From Alphaproteobacteria bacterium (lineage in GTDB: Bacteria; Pseudomonadota; Alphaproteobacteria; Rs-D84; CACZYB01), in the NCBI GenBank assembly GCA_009785175.1, contig WQWV01000004.1, forward strand, positions 1 through 55,560: a stretch of DNA of 55,560 nt. Direction: 5' to 3'. Positions 18,042-28,201 of this stretch are shown here, in pieces (position 1 is the first letter of the stretch; the number at the start of each line of letters is the position of its first letter). A model generated the notes under the pieces. It did not search any database. It worked only from the letters and a program-made list of their open reading frames with translations, and was not told the DNA's origin. Position numbers and translations under genes: made by a program.

Positions 18042-20204
18042 ATGATCAGCAAATCCGAACTTGTAGACATCGTCGCCTCCTATACGCCGAACATTTCGGC
18101 CGAGAACAAGGCGAGGATAGAGAAAGCCTACGAGTTCGCGCAAAGCGTCCACCACGGCCAGAAACGCGAGTCGGGCGAAGCCTATTTCGAACATCCCCTG
18201 GCGGTCGCGATAACCGCGGCAAGCCAATACCACATGGACGTCGATTCGGTGATCACCGCGCTTCTTCACGACACGATCGAGGATACGGGCACCTCGCTTG
18301 AAAAAATATCCGACACCTTCGGCCCTACGGTTGCGATGTTGGTCAAGGGCCTGACCAAAATCCACATCGACAAGAAGAAGCTTAAAAAACAAATCGACGC
18401 AAAGAACTATGCGAATTTCATCATCGCGATTTCCGGCGACATTCGCTCGCTGATTTTGAAAATCATTGACCGCTATCACAATATCTTGACGCTCGATGGC
18501 AAAAAAAGGCCCGAGTCGCGCCAACGCATCGCGCTTGAAACCCGCAACATCTTTATCCCGCTTGCCCAGCGCATCGGCATGCACGAGATCCTTAATGCCA
18601 TGGAGGACAGATGTTTCCGCGAACTCGAGCCCAAGGAATACGCGTTCATTCATGGCCGGCTCGAGGAACTGCTAAAGGGCCACGACAAGGACAAGATCAC
18701 CTCGGACATCATCGCCGAGCTTACCCACAACGCCTTCGAACACAAACTTACCGCACAGATCACCGGCCGCACCAAAACTCCGTTTTCCGTTTGGAACAAG
18801 ATGGTCAAAAAGAACAAGTCGTTCTCCGACATCTTCGACCTCTTGGCGTTCCGCATAATCACGCCGACTCCGAACGATTGCTATAAGGTTTTGGGCATGC
18901 TGCATTCTTGCTACAAGATCGTGCCGAATAGATTTAAGGATTATATTTCGAATCCCAAGCCGAACGGCTATCGCGCTATACACACGACCGTCATCGGCCC
19001 AATGACCAAAAGGACCGAGATCCAGATCGCCACTCCCGAGATGGACGACATAGCGCAGTTCGGATACGCCGCGCACTGGGCATACAAACAGGGCAAGGCG
19101 TCAAAGAATCCCGCCGATTTTACGTGGCTCAAGGATATATTGACCGAGGTATCCACCAATCCCGGCTCGCCCGATTTGATCGAAAAGACGCAGCTTGACG
19201 CATATCTTGATTCCGTGTTCGTGTTCTCCAGGGACAACGATTTGGTCCAGCTGCCCAAGGGCGCGATAGTCCTCGACTTCGCCTATTCGGTTCACTCCTC
19301 GCTTGGCAATTCCTGCGTAGGTGCCAAAATCAACGGCGCGATTGCGAGTATAAGGCGCGAGCTCAAAAACGGCGACGAAGTGGAAATCCTTACCAGCAAA
19401 CAGCAATTCCCCGCCACCGATTGGGAAAAATGGGTCAAGACCAACCGCGCTAAAACGGCGATAAGAAAATTCCTCAAGGAAAAGGACAAGCCGTTCTTGA
19501 CCAACAAGGGACTACAGATGTTGGACATCGCGTATAAGAAAGAGGGCAAGGCCTTCAACCCGAACGAACTTGACGAGGAAATAATCAAACACTTCAAGAT
19601 GAATTCCAAAGAGGAGCTTTTCATCGCGGTCGGCTCGCTCGAGGTGATACCGCACGCCGTGCTTTGCCAACAGTTCCCCGAAATCCGCGAAAAATCGTCG
19701 AACTCGCAAAAGCATACAAGCTTCGATTATTTTATCGAGGAGATCAAGAACCGCAAGAAGAACCAGAGTATATCTGGCTCGCTGGCCAACATTCCGATTT
19801 TATTCGCAAGGTGTTGCCACCCGTTGCCAAGCGACAAGATCCGCGCCATCGTGCACACCGGCAAGGGCATTGCGATACACAAGGCGACCTGCGCCTCGCT
19901 TGACAAGGCCGACCCCGCGCGATTGATGAACATCTCGTGGGAGGACTGCGCGTTCGGCCCGGACATGCACTTCCTGACCACCATGACGGTCATCGTATCG
20001 AACAAGATTGACGCGCTCTCGAAAATCACGTCCACGCTTGCCAAACACGACGCGCCCGTAAGCGACATTCGCATCATATCGAAAACCATCGACCTTATCA
20101 CGGTGTCGTTGACCCTCGAAATTTCGAATATCGAACAGCTGAATTCCATTGTATCAGAACTTAAAATGACGCGAATAGTCCATTCGGTTATCAAGAAGGA
20201 TTGA
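18042..20204 (+). CDS. RelA/SpoT homolog (bifunctional-type ppGpp synthetase/hydrolase)
   Basis: HHGQKRESGEAYFEHPLAVA, LLHDTIEDT, NPKPNGYRAIHTTV, TGS and ACT regions. Confidence 0.95.
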   Translation: MISKSELVDIVASYTPNISAENKARIEKAYEFAQSVHHGQKRESGEAYFEHPLAVAITAASQYHMDVDSVITALLHDTIEDTGTSLEKISDTFGPTVAMLVKGLTKIHIDKKKLKKQIDAKNYANFIIAISGDIRSLILKIIDRYHNILTLDGKKRPESRQRIALETRNIFIPLAQRIGMHEILNAMEDRCFRELEPKEYAFIHGRLEELLKGHDKDKITSDIIAELTHNAFEHKLTAQITGRTKTPFSVWNKMVKKNKSFSDIFDLLAFRIITPTPNDCYKVLGMLHSCYKIVPNRFKDYISNPKPNGYRAIHTTVIGPMTKRTEIQIATPEMDDIAQFGYAAHWAYKQGKASKNPADFTWLKDILTEVSTNPGSPDLIEKTQLDAYLDSVFVFSRDNDLVQLPKGAIVLDFAYSVHSSLGNSCVGAKINGAIASIRRELKNGDEVEILTSKQQFPATDWEKWVKTNRAKTAIRKFLKEKDKPFLTNKGLQMLDIAYKKEGKAFNPNELDEEIIKHFKMNSKEELFIAVGSLEVIPHAVLCQQFPEIREKSSNSQKHTSFDYFIEEIKNRKKNQSISGSLANIPILFARCCHPLPSDKIRAIVHTGKGIAIHKATCASLDKADPARLMNISWEDCAFGPDMHFLTTMTVIVSNKIDALSKITSTLAKHDAPVSDIRIISKTIDLITVSLTLEISNIEQLNSIVSELKMTRIVHSVIKKD

Positions 20205-20207
20205 CGC

Positions 20208-21851
20208 GTGCTGACCTCCATCGACATCAAGAATTTTATTTTAATCGAATCGCTGCACCTCTCGCTTGGGCACAAGATGAGCGTGCTGACCGGCGAAACC
20301 GGCGCGGGCAAAAGCATATTGCTTGACGCGGTCGCGTTCGCGCTTGGTGCCAAGGCCGATGCGAAGATTATTCAAACCAAGGCCGAACAGGCGACGGTCG
20401 CGCTAAGCTTTAATTTGAAACCCGACCACCCGGCGCGCGCGATTTTGGCCGAACATGAAATTCCGGCCGACACCGAACTCGACTTCCGCCGGACAATCTC
20501 ACGCGACGGCAAAGGCAAAATATTCATCAACGACATTCCCGTGTCGGCGCAAGTCGCGGCGGCCATCGGCGAAACCCTTGTCGAAATCCACGGCCAGTTC
20601 GATAACCAGGCGTTGTTGAACGCCGCAAAACACCTCGAGATTTTGGACAAGTATGCCGGCAACGCCAAGCTCCTTGAAAAGACCGCGGCGGCGTATGCGA
20701 AATTATCCGCGGCCGAGGGCGAACTTGAAACCATGCGCGCGGATTTTGCGAAGGCGCGTGCGGACGAGGATTATCTGCGATACAATTTCGACGAGCTTCA
20801 AACCCTCGCGCCCATCCGCGCCGGCGAAGAATCCGAACTCGATTCCACGCGCAGGAATCTTATGCAAAACGAGAAAGCCTCCGCCGCGATTTCGGACGCG
20901 CTCTCAAAACTTGGGCATTCGCCCGACAAGCCGCTTGCCGACGCCGCCGCGCAACTTGCCCGCGTGAAGGATAATGCAAAAATAAAATCCATTATTGAAA
21001 ATCTCGAGGCCGCCGAAACGCTTATCAACGACGCGCACGCCGCGCTTGAAAAACTTGCGCCAGCGAATGATACTCGCACGCTCGAGGAAACCGAAGCACG
21101 CCTTTTCAAACTCCGCGAGCTTGCGCGCAAGCATCGCACCACGCCCGACGAGTTGCCCGCGCTGCTCAAAAACATGAAGGACACGCTCGCAAACATTTCC
21201 AATTCCGACGAAACATTGAAAAAGAAAGAGGCCGAGGTCGAGAAACTCCGCGCCGCCTTCACCAGGATCGCCGAGGATTTATCCGCCGCCCGCAAAAAAT
21301 CCGCGCTCGATTTATCCGCCAAGGTCATGGCGGAACTGGCACCGCTAAAACTCGCCGCCGCCACATTCACAGTGGATATATCGCCCGCAAAACCAAGCGC
21401 GCGCGGCATAGACTCGGCGGCCTTCACCGGCGCAACCAACTTCGGCGGCAAACCCGCACCGCTTGCTAAAATCGCATCTGGCGGAGAAATGTCGCGATTC
21501 ATGCTTGCGCTCAAAGTAGTCCTGCTCGTAAGCTCCTACCCCATCACCATGATTTTCGACGAGGTGGACACGGGCATCTCGGGCGCAACGTCGAACGCGG
21601 TCGGAGAGAGGCTCTCAAAGCTCGGCACGAAAATGCAAACGCTTGTGATAACCCACAGCCCTCAGGTCGCAAGCTTCGGCGATTCGCATTTCAAGGTAAT
21701 CAAAACCGCCGACACCGAAAATAAAAAGACTATCACCGAGGTCATGCACCTCGACGCCAAGACGCGCGTGCGCGAAATCGCCCGCATAATCTCGAACGAA
21801 AAAATCACGGCCGAAGCGCTTGCCGCCGCCGAAAAATTATTGAAACACTAA
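20208..21851 (+). CDS. recN: DNA repair protein RecN (GTG start)
   Basis: LTGETGAGKSILLDAVAFALGAKAD, GEMSRFMLALKVVL, IFDEVDTGISGATSNAVGERL. Confidence 0.95.
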   Translation: MLTSIDIKNFILIESLHLSLGHKMSVLTGETGAGKSILLDAVAFALGAKADAKIIQTKAEQATVALSFNLKPDHPARAILAEHEIPADTELDFRRTISRDGKGKIFINDIPVSAQVAAAIGETLVEIHGQFDNQALLNAAKHLEILDKYAGNAKLLEKTAAAYAKLSAAEGELETMRADFAKARADEDYLRYNFDELQTLAPIRAGEESELDSTRRNLMQNEKASAAISDALSKLGHSPDKPLADAAAQLARVKDNAKIKSIIENLEAAETLINDAHAALEKLAPANDTRTLEETEARLFKLRELARKHRTTPDELPALLKNMKDTLANISNSDETLKKKEAEVEKLRAAFTRIAEDLSAARKKSALDLSAKVMAELAPLKLAAATFTVDISPAKPSARGIDSAAFTGATNFGGKPAPLAKIASGGEMSRFMLALKVVLLVSSYPITMIFDEVDTGISGATSNAVGERLSKLGTKMQTLVITHSPQVASFGDSHFKVIKTADTENKKTITEVMHLDAKTRVREIARIISNEKITAEALAAAEKLLKH

Positions 21852-21860
21852 GGGGGACAA

Positions 21861-23270
21861 ATGGTAAAACTCACATACACGCATTCGAATACCGAGCTTG
21901 AAATTCAAGCAATCTACAAAGAAGAATTAAAGGACAAATCCTTCTCGACCGCCGCCGCGAATGCTAAGTTCAAGGCCGAACAGGGCGAAGTAATGCACTT
22001 CCCCGACGACAACGTTTTGCTTGCCGGCCTCGGCTCGAAAAAAGATAAACTCGACACCCGCAAAATCGGCGGCGCGATCGGCGCTAAACTCATAGCGCTT
22101 GAAATCGCCGACGCACAGATCAACATATCGCAAAAACTCGACCTGGACGATATCTATTGGATAACTTACGCCACCGCGATAAGGGCATACAAATTCGATA
22201 AATACAAATCCGAAAAGAAAACGAAATTGACGAACCTCGCCGTCCTTGGCGCACACGCGAACGCTATAAAAAAATCCGACCTGCAAGCCCTTGTCGAAGA
22301 AGCTATCTTCGCGCGCGACCTCTCGAACGAACCGGCCAATATACTAACTCCGCGCGCATTCGCAGCCCACGCCAAGGACGCCGCCAAACTCGGCCTTAAA
22401 ATCGAAATCCTGGACGAGGCTCAGCTTAAGAAATTAAACATGAACCTGATACTTGCAGTAGGTCAGGGCTCGCCAAATAAACCATACGTCGCCGTCATGA
22501 CGCACATGGGCGACACGAAAAGCAGGACGATAAACAACCTGCTTGTGGGCAAGGGCCTATGCTTCGATTCCGGCGGCGTCAATATCAAGCCGCCCAAAGG
22601 AGGCATGACCAACATGCACGCCGACATGACCGGCGCGGCATGCGTGCTTGCCGCCATGCGCCTTGCCGCACGCGCAAAACTAAAGACGAACGTGGTCGGT
22701 ATCATAGGCATGGTAGAATCCATGCCCGACGGAGCGGCGTTCAAACCCACCGACATAATCAAATCCTATTCCGGCAAAACGGTCGAAATCATCGACACCG
22801 ACGCCGAGGGCCGCATGGTTCTTGGCGATTGCGCCGCATACGGAATCAAGCGTTTCAAACCCGCGCGCATAGTCGACATAGCGACGCTTACCGGCGCGGC
22901 TCGCATATCGCTTGCCGACCAATACGCCGGCCTTTTCACGAATGACGATAAATTGTGCGAACAAATCCTAGCGGCGGGCGACGCATGCGGCGAGCGTTGT
23001 TGGCGCCTCCCGGCCGGCAAAGCCTTCGCCGACATGAACAAATCGGACGTCGCTGACATAGCGAACTACGCTGGCACAAGCTATGGCGGCTCCTCGACCG
23101 GCGCGGAATTCGTGCACGCCTTCTGCGGCGACACTCCTTGGGCGCACCTCGACATCGCAAGCGTGGACGACGCATCGGCAAAGGCGCACCACCTGCTCTC
23201 TCCGGCCGGCCCGACCGGCTTCGGCGCCTCGCTTTTATACTACTATCTCAAAGGATCGAAAAATGCTTAA
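21861..23270 (+). CDS. leucyl aminopeptidase (M17)
   Basis: GKGLCFDSGGVNIKP, DTDAEGRMVLGDCAAY. Confidence 0.92.
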   Translation: MVKLTYTHSNTELEIQAIYKEELKDKSFSTAAANAKFKAEQGEVMHFPDDNVLLAGLGSKKDKLDTRKIGGAIGAKLIALEIADAQINISQKLDLDDIYWITYATAIRAYKFDKYKSEKKTKLTNLAVLGAHANAIKKSDLQALVEEAIFARDLSNEPANILTPRAFAAHAKDAAKLGLKIEILDEAQLKKLNMNLILAVGQGSPNKPYVAVMTHMGDTKSRTINNLLVGKGLCFDSGGVNIKPPKGGMTNMHADMTGAACVLAAMRLAARAKLKTNVVGIIGMVESMPDGAAFKPTDIIKSYSGKTVEIIDTDAEGRMVLGDCAAYGIKRFKPARIVDIATLTGAARISLADQYAGLFTNDDKLCEQILAAGDACGERCWRLPAGKAFADMNKSDVADIANYAGTSYGGSSTGAEFVHAFCGDTPWAHLDIASVDDASAKAHHLLSPAGPTGFGASLLYYYLKGSKNA

Positions 23271-23565
23271 CCAACTTGTCCATTCTATGAGCCTGGACCT
23301 AAGGGATATTTTTACCAAGGGCGGTTCGGCGAACGTCCTTAAAAACGGCCTTAGCATGGAGCTGCTCCGCGAAATGTGGGAGAATTTTTTCGCACTGCGT
23401 CAAACGGCGATGGCCGCGCCGGTTGGATCGCCCCAACATGCGCAGCTTCTAAATGAACTTTCGATATACAAATCCATCCTCAATACCTGGCTTATACCGG
23501 AATACCTCCGCTTCCCCGAATTGCTTCAGGAGTATATGTATATAAGAAACGAGGACAACCGATGA
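23263..23565 (+). CDS. hypothetical protein, 100 aa, overlaps 3' end of pepA-like gene
   Basis: ATG 23263 with aaagga upstream; MLNQLVHSMSLDLRDIFTKGG...; ends in ATGA-type overlap with next gene. Confidence 0.6.
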   Translation: MLNQLVHSMSLDLRDIFTKGGSANVLKNGLSMELLREMWENFFALRQTAMAAPVGSPQHAQLLNELSIYKSILNTWLIPEYLRFPELLQEYMYIRNEDNR

Positions 23566-24425
23566 GCATCTTGAAACGCGCACCAAAGGTAAGCTTGATT
23601 GTCCCTTGCTATAATGTCGGGACCCATGTCCTTAATTGCATAAACGCCCTTGTATGCCAGGACTATTCCAACTTCGAGCTTATATTTGTAAACGACGCGT
23701 CGACCGACAATACCGGCGCCGTGCTTGACGATGCTTTGCGCTTCGATGAAAGAGCCGTCGTCGTTCACTCGGAAAAAAACATGGGCGCAGCGGCGGCAAG
23801 GAATCTTGGGCTTGACCGTGCGCGCGGCAAATACGTGATGTTCGTCGACTCGGACGATATAGTGGAAATGGACTTCATCTCGACCATGGTCGCGAACATA
23901 GAGCGGCACAAATCCGACGTCGCGATGTGCCAGGTCAATATCAAGCTCGAGAACGGCTACAGCTCGCGCTGGGCCGCGATCGAGATAAGCTATGTCAACC
24001 GCATGCTCAAAAACGACGTCTACGACCTGGCGAAAAGCCCGGCCATGGTGTTCGTAAACGCGATGGTGTATAACAAGATTTTCCGCCGCGACATATTGAA
24101 GAAATACGACATTCGTTTCAACGAAGTTCTAAAGACAAGCGAGGATACGGACTTCACGCTGCGCTATCTGCTTGCCGCGAAACGCCTATCGGTTGTGCAC
24201 CGCCCTCTATACACGCACTTCATGCGGCACAACTCGCTTACAAGCGGTTTGAAAAGCCTCGCCGAATTCTATGGCAACAACATGGAGACAACATGGCTTG
24301 CCTACGAGTTTTTGAAAAAACACAAACTCTACGATCGGCTGGAGTATCTTAAGCTCATCACCATTTCTCGCGTTTATTCCTTCAGCGATTTTTTGATGAA
24401 CGAAACGTTCGGCGCAACTCAATAG
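23562..24425 (+). CDS. GT-A family 2 glycosyltransferase
   Basis: VSLIVPCYNVGTHVLNCINALVCQDYSNFELIFVNDASTDNTG...GKYVMFVDSDD. Confidence 0.93.
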   Translation: MSILKRAPKVSLIVPCYNVGTHVLNCINALVCQDYSNFELIFVNDASTDNTGAVLDDALRFDERAVVVHSEKNMGAAAARNLGLDRARGKYVMFVDSDDIVEMDFISTMVANIERHKSDVAMCQVNIKLENGYSSRWAAIEISYVNRMLKNDVYDLAKSPAMVFVNAMVYNKIFRRDILKKYDIRFNEVLKTSEDTDFTLRYLLAAKRLSVVHRPLYTHFMRHNSLTSGLKSLAEFYGNNMETTWLAYEFLKKHKLYDRLEYLKLITISRVYSFSDFLMNETFGATQ

Positions 24426-24429
24426 AAAA

Positions 24430-25464
24430 TCACGAATGCGCCACAATCTGCCGCAGTATCGTAGTGTGTCCGACATATCCCATGAAATCCTTGAACATCT
24501 TGCACTTGTGCGCGTGGCGACAGCGGGCGCATGAAGTATAGTCCTTGAAATGCGAGATTATGTTTTTGGAATCCAGTTTGACTAGCTTCGACTTGACCTC
24601 GATTTTGTTCTTGCTCTCGGCGATGAAGTTGAACATAAGCTCAAGCGGTTTTCCTGCCTCTTCGAAATTGTGTATCGTGATGGATTTATGGTTGTCGCGG
24701 CTGACCCACTTGTCGCCGACAAGGTCGAACCCTTCGACACAGAAGTTTTCGTTCGAGGAATGTATCGAGACGATATAGTTCTTGACGCGCGGCAATTCGG
24801 ATTTTACGACCTTGCTAAGATCGATTTTGATTTCCTGATACTTGCGCGGATATCCCCTAGGCGCGTCGAAATTCGCGAGTATGTTGAAGTTGCTTTTGAA
24901 GTTCGGCGATCCCTTCTTGAATCCTACTATGCCTAGGTTGAGTTTGTCCCCGCGTTCCGAATCCACCTTAACGCGCACAGTTCGGATAAGGCTCGATGCG
25001 CGTAGTTTCCACACTCCGTCGCCTTCGCTCTGCGCTCCGACCACGCGCGCATATTCTGGAACGTTTTCTATTTCCATTGTTGTTTTCAAAGAAGCGGGAT
25101 AATTGGAAACGTCAAGGGTCATGACATCGCCCGCGATTGAATACGACGCGCTGATCCACGGGCCATAGTGTATTTTGCCTCCTATATAATATCCGTTGGC
25201 TACGATTTCCGAACGCGCCGCGGATTTAACCATGACAAGAAATTGGAAGACATCGCGCTCGGCCTCCGCATCGACGACAAGTTTCGCGACCGCCGCCTGT
25301 GCCGGAAAAAGCGCCCATAGCCCGTCTTGGAAAAGCTTGCCCTCGGAAACGGAAATTCCATTCGCGTCATGGAAATAGATATAAACTTTCGCATCCTTGC
25401 CCATCGGCATGTCGGGCGCGAAAACCAAACCCAAATCTACTGTGCTGCTTTTGCTTGCCGGCAC
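24430..25464 (-). CDS. hypothetical protein with C-terminal CxxCxxxxKC cluster
   Basis: ORF; SD-like AGGGGGGAG precedes GTG at 25464, favouring this start over 25512; YTSCARCRHAHKCKMF at C-terminus. Confidence 0.65.
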   Translation of the reverse strand: MPASKSSTVDLGLVFAPDMPMGKDAKVYIYFHDANGISVSEGKLFQDGLWALFPAQAAVAKLVVDAEAERDVFQFLVMVKSAARSEIVANGYYIGGKIHYGPWISASYSIAGDVMTLDVSNYPASLKTTMEIENVPEYARVVGAQSEGDGVWKLRASSLIRTVRVKVDSERGDKLNLGIVGFKKGSPNFKSNFNILANFDAPRGYPRKYQEIKIDLSKVVKSELPRVKNYIVSIHSSNENFCVEGFDLVGDKWVSRDNHKSITIHNFEEAGKPLELMFNFIAESKNKIEVKSKLVKLDSKNIISHFKDYTSCARCRHAHKCKMFKDFMGYVGHTTILRQIVAHS

Positions 25465-25582
25465 TACTCCCCCCTTTGAAAAAAGATTATGGTGTAATGC
25501 CGATACCCGCAAGAAGTAGGTATTCCTATGGTTAATAACCCAAATCTTCCTGGCGGAGAACTCGACGTAGTGGCTTGCTCCG

Positions 25583-25710
25583 AAAACTCGTCAAGCCGTG
25601 CGAGGAGCAAGGTTTCAAAAAAAATCCCCCGGGAGTGTATACTGACATACATGACCGGGAGATTTATTTGAAGAAACCGCAGCTCATTCGTGCAGGTTCA
25701 CGAGTTTTTT
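25583..25710. repeat. Family A structured repeat, copy A-d (flank I, core 1)
   Basis: arms AAAACTCGT/ACGAGTTTT; mid stem AAATCCCCCGG/CCGGGAGATTT; GTGTATactgacATACAT. Confidence 0.85.
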
Positions 25711-25975
25711 ATTTATTTTTACTCTTAAACCAATCTATAGTTTTCTTAATAGGATTTATCGGCGTGGCATCATAGATAAAACCATCGGATATTTCAGTCC
25801 GTTTATAAATGCCGCTTTCGTTTTTATTATATTTCATTATCATTCTATCGATTTCGCAAGGTTCTTTGGAACCTTCCTGCGCACAGCCTTTGTCCCCGTG
25901 GATACATTCGCTGCCGCAACCCACTTCCTCATAGAATGTAGTTCCGTTCATTCTTAGTTTGAAAATTTTTACCAT
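25709..25975 (-). CDS. hypothetical Cys-containing protein, 88 aa
   Basis: ORF with aaagaaagg upstream of ATG, preceded by G9-spacer promoter. Confidence 0.55.
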   Translation of the reverse strand: MVKIFKLRMNGTTFYEEVGCGSECIHGDKGCAQEGSKEPCEIDRMIMKYNKNESGIYKRTEISDGFIYDATPINPIKKTIDWFKSKNK

Positions 25976-26009
25976 GTCTTTTACCTTTCTTTTTTATTAG
26001 ACAAAACGA

Positions 26010-26036
26010 ATTCTACCCCCCCCCGTCGTTTGTCAA
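26010..26036 (-). promoter_or_regulatory. G9-spacer promoter: TTGACA(26036-26031)-aacgac-G9-TAGAAT(26015-26010)
   Basis: direct read of minus strand. Confidence 0.7.
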
Positions 26037-26057
26037 GTGTTATTTTAAGAAAAATGC

Positions 26058-26088
26058 AAAAAAAATCCCCCGCCAAAGCAAGGGACTT
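26058..26088 (-). terminator. Rho-independent terminator (rpsD side)
   Basis: minus strand CCCTTGCTTTGGCGGGGGATTTTTTTTG. Confidence 0.65.
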
Positions 26089-26109
26089 TCATAATCATGA
26101 AAACCTATG

Positions 26110-26233
26110 AAACCTCTCAAACCGTGCGAGGAGCAAGGATACAAAAGAAGCCCCTTAGAAGTGTATATAGACATACATGACTAAGGGGCTTACTTGAAGT
26201 AGCCGAAGCTTATTCGTGTGGGTTCAGAGGTTT
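26110..26233. repeat. Family A structured repeat, copy A-e (flank I, core 1)
   Basis: arms AAACCTCT/AGAGGTTT; mid stem AAGCCCCTTAG/CTAAGGGGCTT perfect; GTGTATatagacATACAT. Confidence 0.85.
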
Positions 26234-26846
26234 ATCGCGAATAGAATTCAACAACCAAGTTGGGTTCCATCTTTACAGGATACGGCACGTCGGCGAATTC
26301 CGGAACGCGCGTATAGTTGATGGTGTATTTGCCCTCGTCAACGACCATATAGTCGGGAGTGTCCGCGACCTTGTTGTTTTTCGCCTGCATGACCGAGGGA
26401 ACTTTCTGAGCCTTTTCGATAAGCGAAACGATGTCGCCGACACGCACCTGATATGACGCGATGTTGACGCGCTTGCCGTTGACGCGGACATGGCCGTGGC
26501 TGACCAGCTGACGGGCGGCGAAAATCGAGCAAGCGAAGTTTGCGCGATATACTATTGCATCAAGACGGGATTCAAGCTGGCCGATAATCTCTTCGGCGGT
26601 ATCTCCGCGGCGGCGCATGGCTTCGACATAATAGGCGTGGAATTTCTTCTCGCCGATGTTGTAATAGCCCTTCAACAACTGTTTGGCGGCAAGCTGACGC
26701 CCGTATTCCGTCTGCTTCGAGCGAAGGACAGGGCCGTGCTGGCCGGGTTTATACTTGCGCTTGTTGACGGGACACTTGGCCTTTGCCCAAAGGTTTACGC
26801 CATAGCGGCGTGCGATTTTTTGTTTTGAATTGCGTAGGACGCTCAT
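26232..26846 (-). CDS. rpsD: 30S ribosomal protein S4
   Basis: RRYGVNLWAKAKCPVNKRKYKPGQHGP...QLVSHGHVRVNGKRVNI. Confidence 0.97.
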   Translation of the reverse strand: MSVLRNSKQKIARRYGVNLWAKAKCPVNKRKYKPGQHGPVLRSKQTEYGRQLAAKQLLKGYYNIGEKKFHAYYVEAMRRRGDTAEEIIGQLESRLDAIVYRANFACSIFAARQLVSHGHVRVNGKRVNIASYQVRVGDIVSLIEKAQKVPSVMQAKNNKVADTPDYMVVDEGKYTINYTRVPEFADVPYPVKMEPNLVVEFYSR

Positions 26847-26992
26847 ATTTTTTTCCTTTATTTTACAAGTTTAACTTGGGGTGCCGATGGGGTAAACAAA
26901 CCCGAAGATTGCTACAACGCGAAGGCCGCGCACACAATCTGTTCACCAACGCCGCACATTATAAACAAATCTGCCGTAATGTCAACTGGTTT

Positions 26993-27946
26993 CTAGCGCC
27001 TGAATAGCAAGTCGCGTTTTGCGCCGAACGCTCCGTTTATTTCGATCGCCCTGTCCCATTCCTGCGAAATCGAGAAGACTCCTCCGACCTCTTCCGCGAA
27101 CGCCCGCGTGCGGCCGAAAAAACCATATTCGATCGAATGCGTAGTAAAATACGCATCGTTAAGAGCAAATACGGAACCGACGTTGGCGTTGCGGCTCATA
27201 AAAAGCTCGCCGTTTTCGAAATGGAAGTTGTAATAAGACGGGAAGTTGATGCTCACGCTCGTCGCTCCGAACATGTTGACTTCAACATGCGCAGTTCCGA
27301 TAAGCTCCATGAACCGCGCGTCCGTTCCGTCGAAATTCATGGACGAGATTCCGGCGATCGCCCGACCGCGGAACACAGCGCCCGGCACGGACACGGCTTG
27401 ATCGCATCCGTATCCGAAAGCATAAGGAAGATACTTTGCGCGTGCGCCGTCTGCCGCCTCTTCTCCAAGACGGACATAGCCGAAGTTTATGTGGACAAGA
27501 CGGTCGTATAGTCCGGGCATCCTTATGCTGTCTCCCATGACAAGGTCAAGCGATTTTACGACATCGCCGGAAATTGTGTTGACGCCGGAAAATATGCGTC
27601 CCTGGACATCGCGCTTGAAGGACGAGAACTCGTGATTCCAATCCCCTACTGCGACTGATATTCCATCAAGCCTTCTTCCGTTGGTCGAAAGGAAGCCAAG
27701 CGAGAATTCGTGCGATAATCCAAACTTAGCCGTCGGAGCATTAAATAGCGCCACCTCGGTTATCCGAGCCGCATCCTGAACCGCTACAAAATCCTGCTCA
27801 AGAAATTGCGGCAAACGATTCGAGCCGCCGCGGGCCGATCGTGGCGCGCTAGGGTTTTGCGCGAAATACCTTGCCGCCTGATCGTCGTTTTCTCCGACCG
27901 CGCAAGCGCCAAGTGCAAAGACCAACAAAAGCAAAATCTTTTTCAT
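26993..27946 (-). CDS. surface lipoprotein, TbpB-like beta-barrel candidate
   Basis: lipobox LGAC; C-terminal IGTAHVEVNMF...YNFHFENGELF...WDRAIEINGAFGAKRD resembles transferrin-binding-protein-B-type barrels. Confidence 0.5.
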   Translation of the reverse strand: MKKILLLLVFALGACAVGENDDQAARYFAQNPSAPRSARGGSNRLPQFLEQDFVAVQDAARITEVALFNAPTAKFGLSHEFSLGFLSTNGRRLDGISVAVGDWNHEFSSFKRDVQGRIFSGVNTISGDVVKSLDLVMGDSIRMPGLYDRLVHINFGYVRLGEEAADGARAKYLPYAFGYGCDQAVSVPGAVFRGRAIAGISSMNFDGTDARFMELIGTAHVEVNMFGATSVSINFPSYYNFHFENGELFMSRNANVGSVFALNDAYFTTHSIEYGFFGRTRAFAEEVGGVFSISQEWDRAIEINGAFGAKRDLLFRR

Positions 27947-28201
27947 AACCCAAACATAGACTTATATAATTATTTTGTCAATAGTTTATAAATGCAGTAA
28001 ATTCAAATATATATACCAAGCAAGCCACGCCGACCCACACCCGCCAAGGCTACGGCGGACTTGCGGCAGGACGCCAGCGCATATCATTCGCGCCCCAGGG
28101 GGGGAGCGGAGCGCGCGGAGCCCTTCGGACTGTAAAAGGAATTACGCTTGAACGCTCTCCATTTTTATGATATAATTCATACCGAACATCGGAGGAAAAA
28201 T

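Noticed and set aside
28091-28103. G7 run as a sixth G-tract promoter
   Set aside because: No TTGACA upstream or -10 at the expected position; lies in GC-rich palindromic intergenic sequence.
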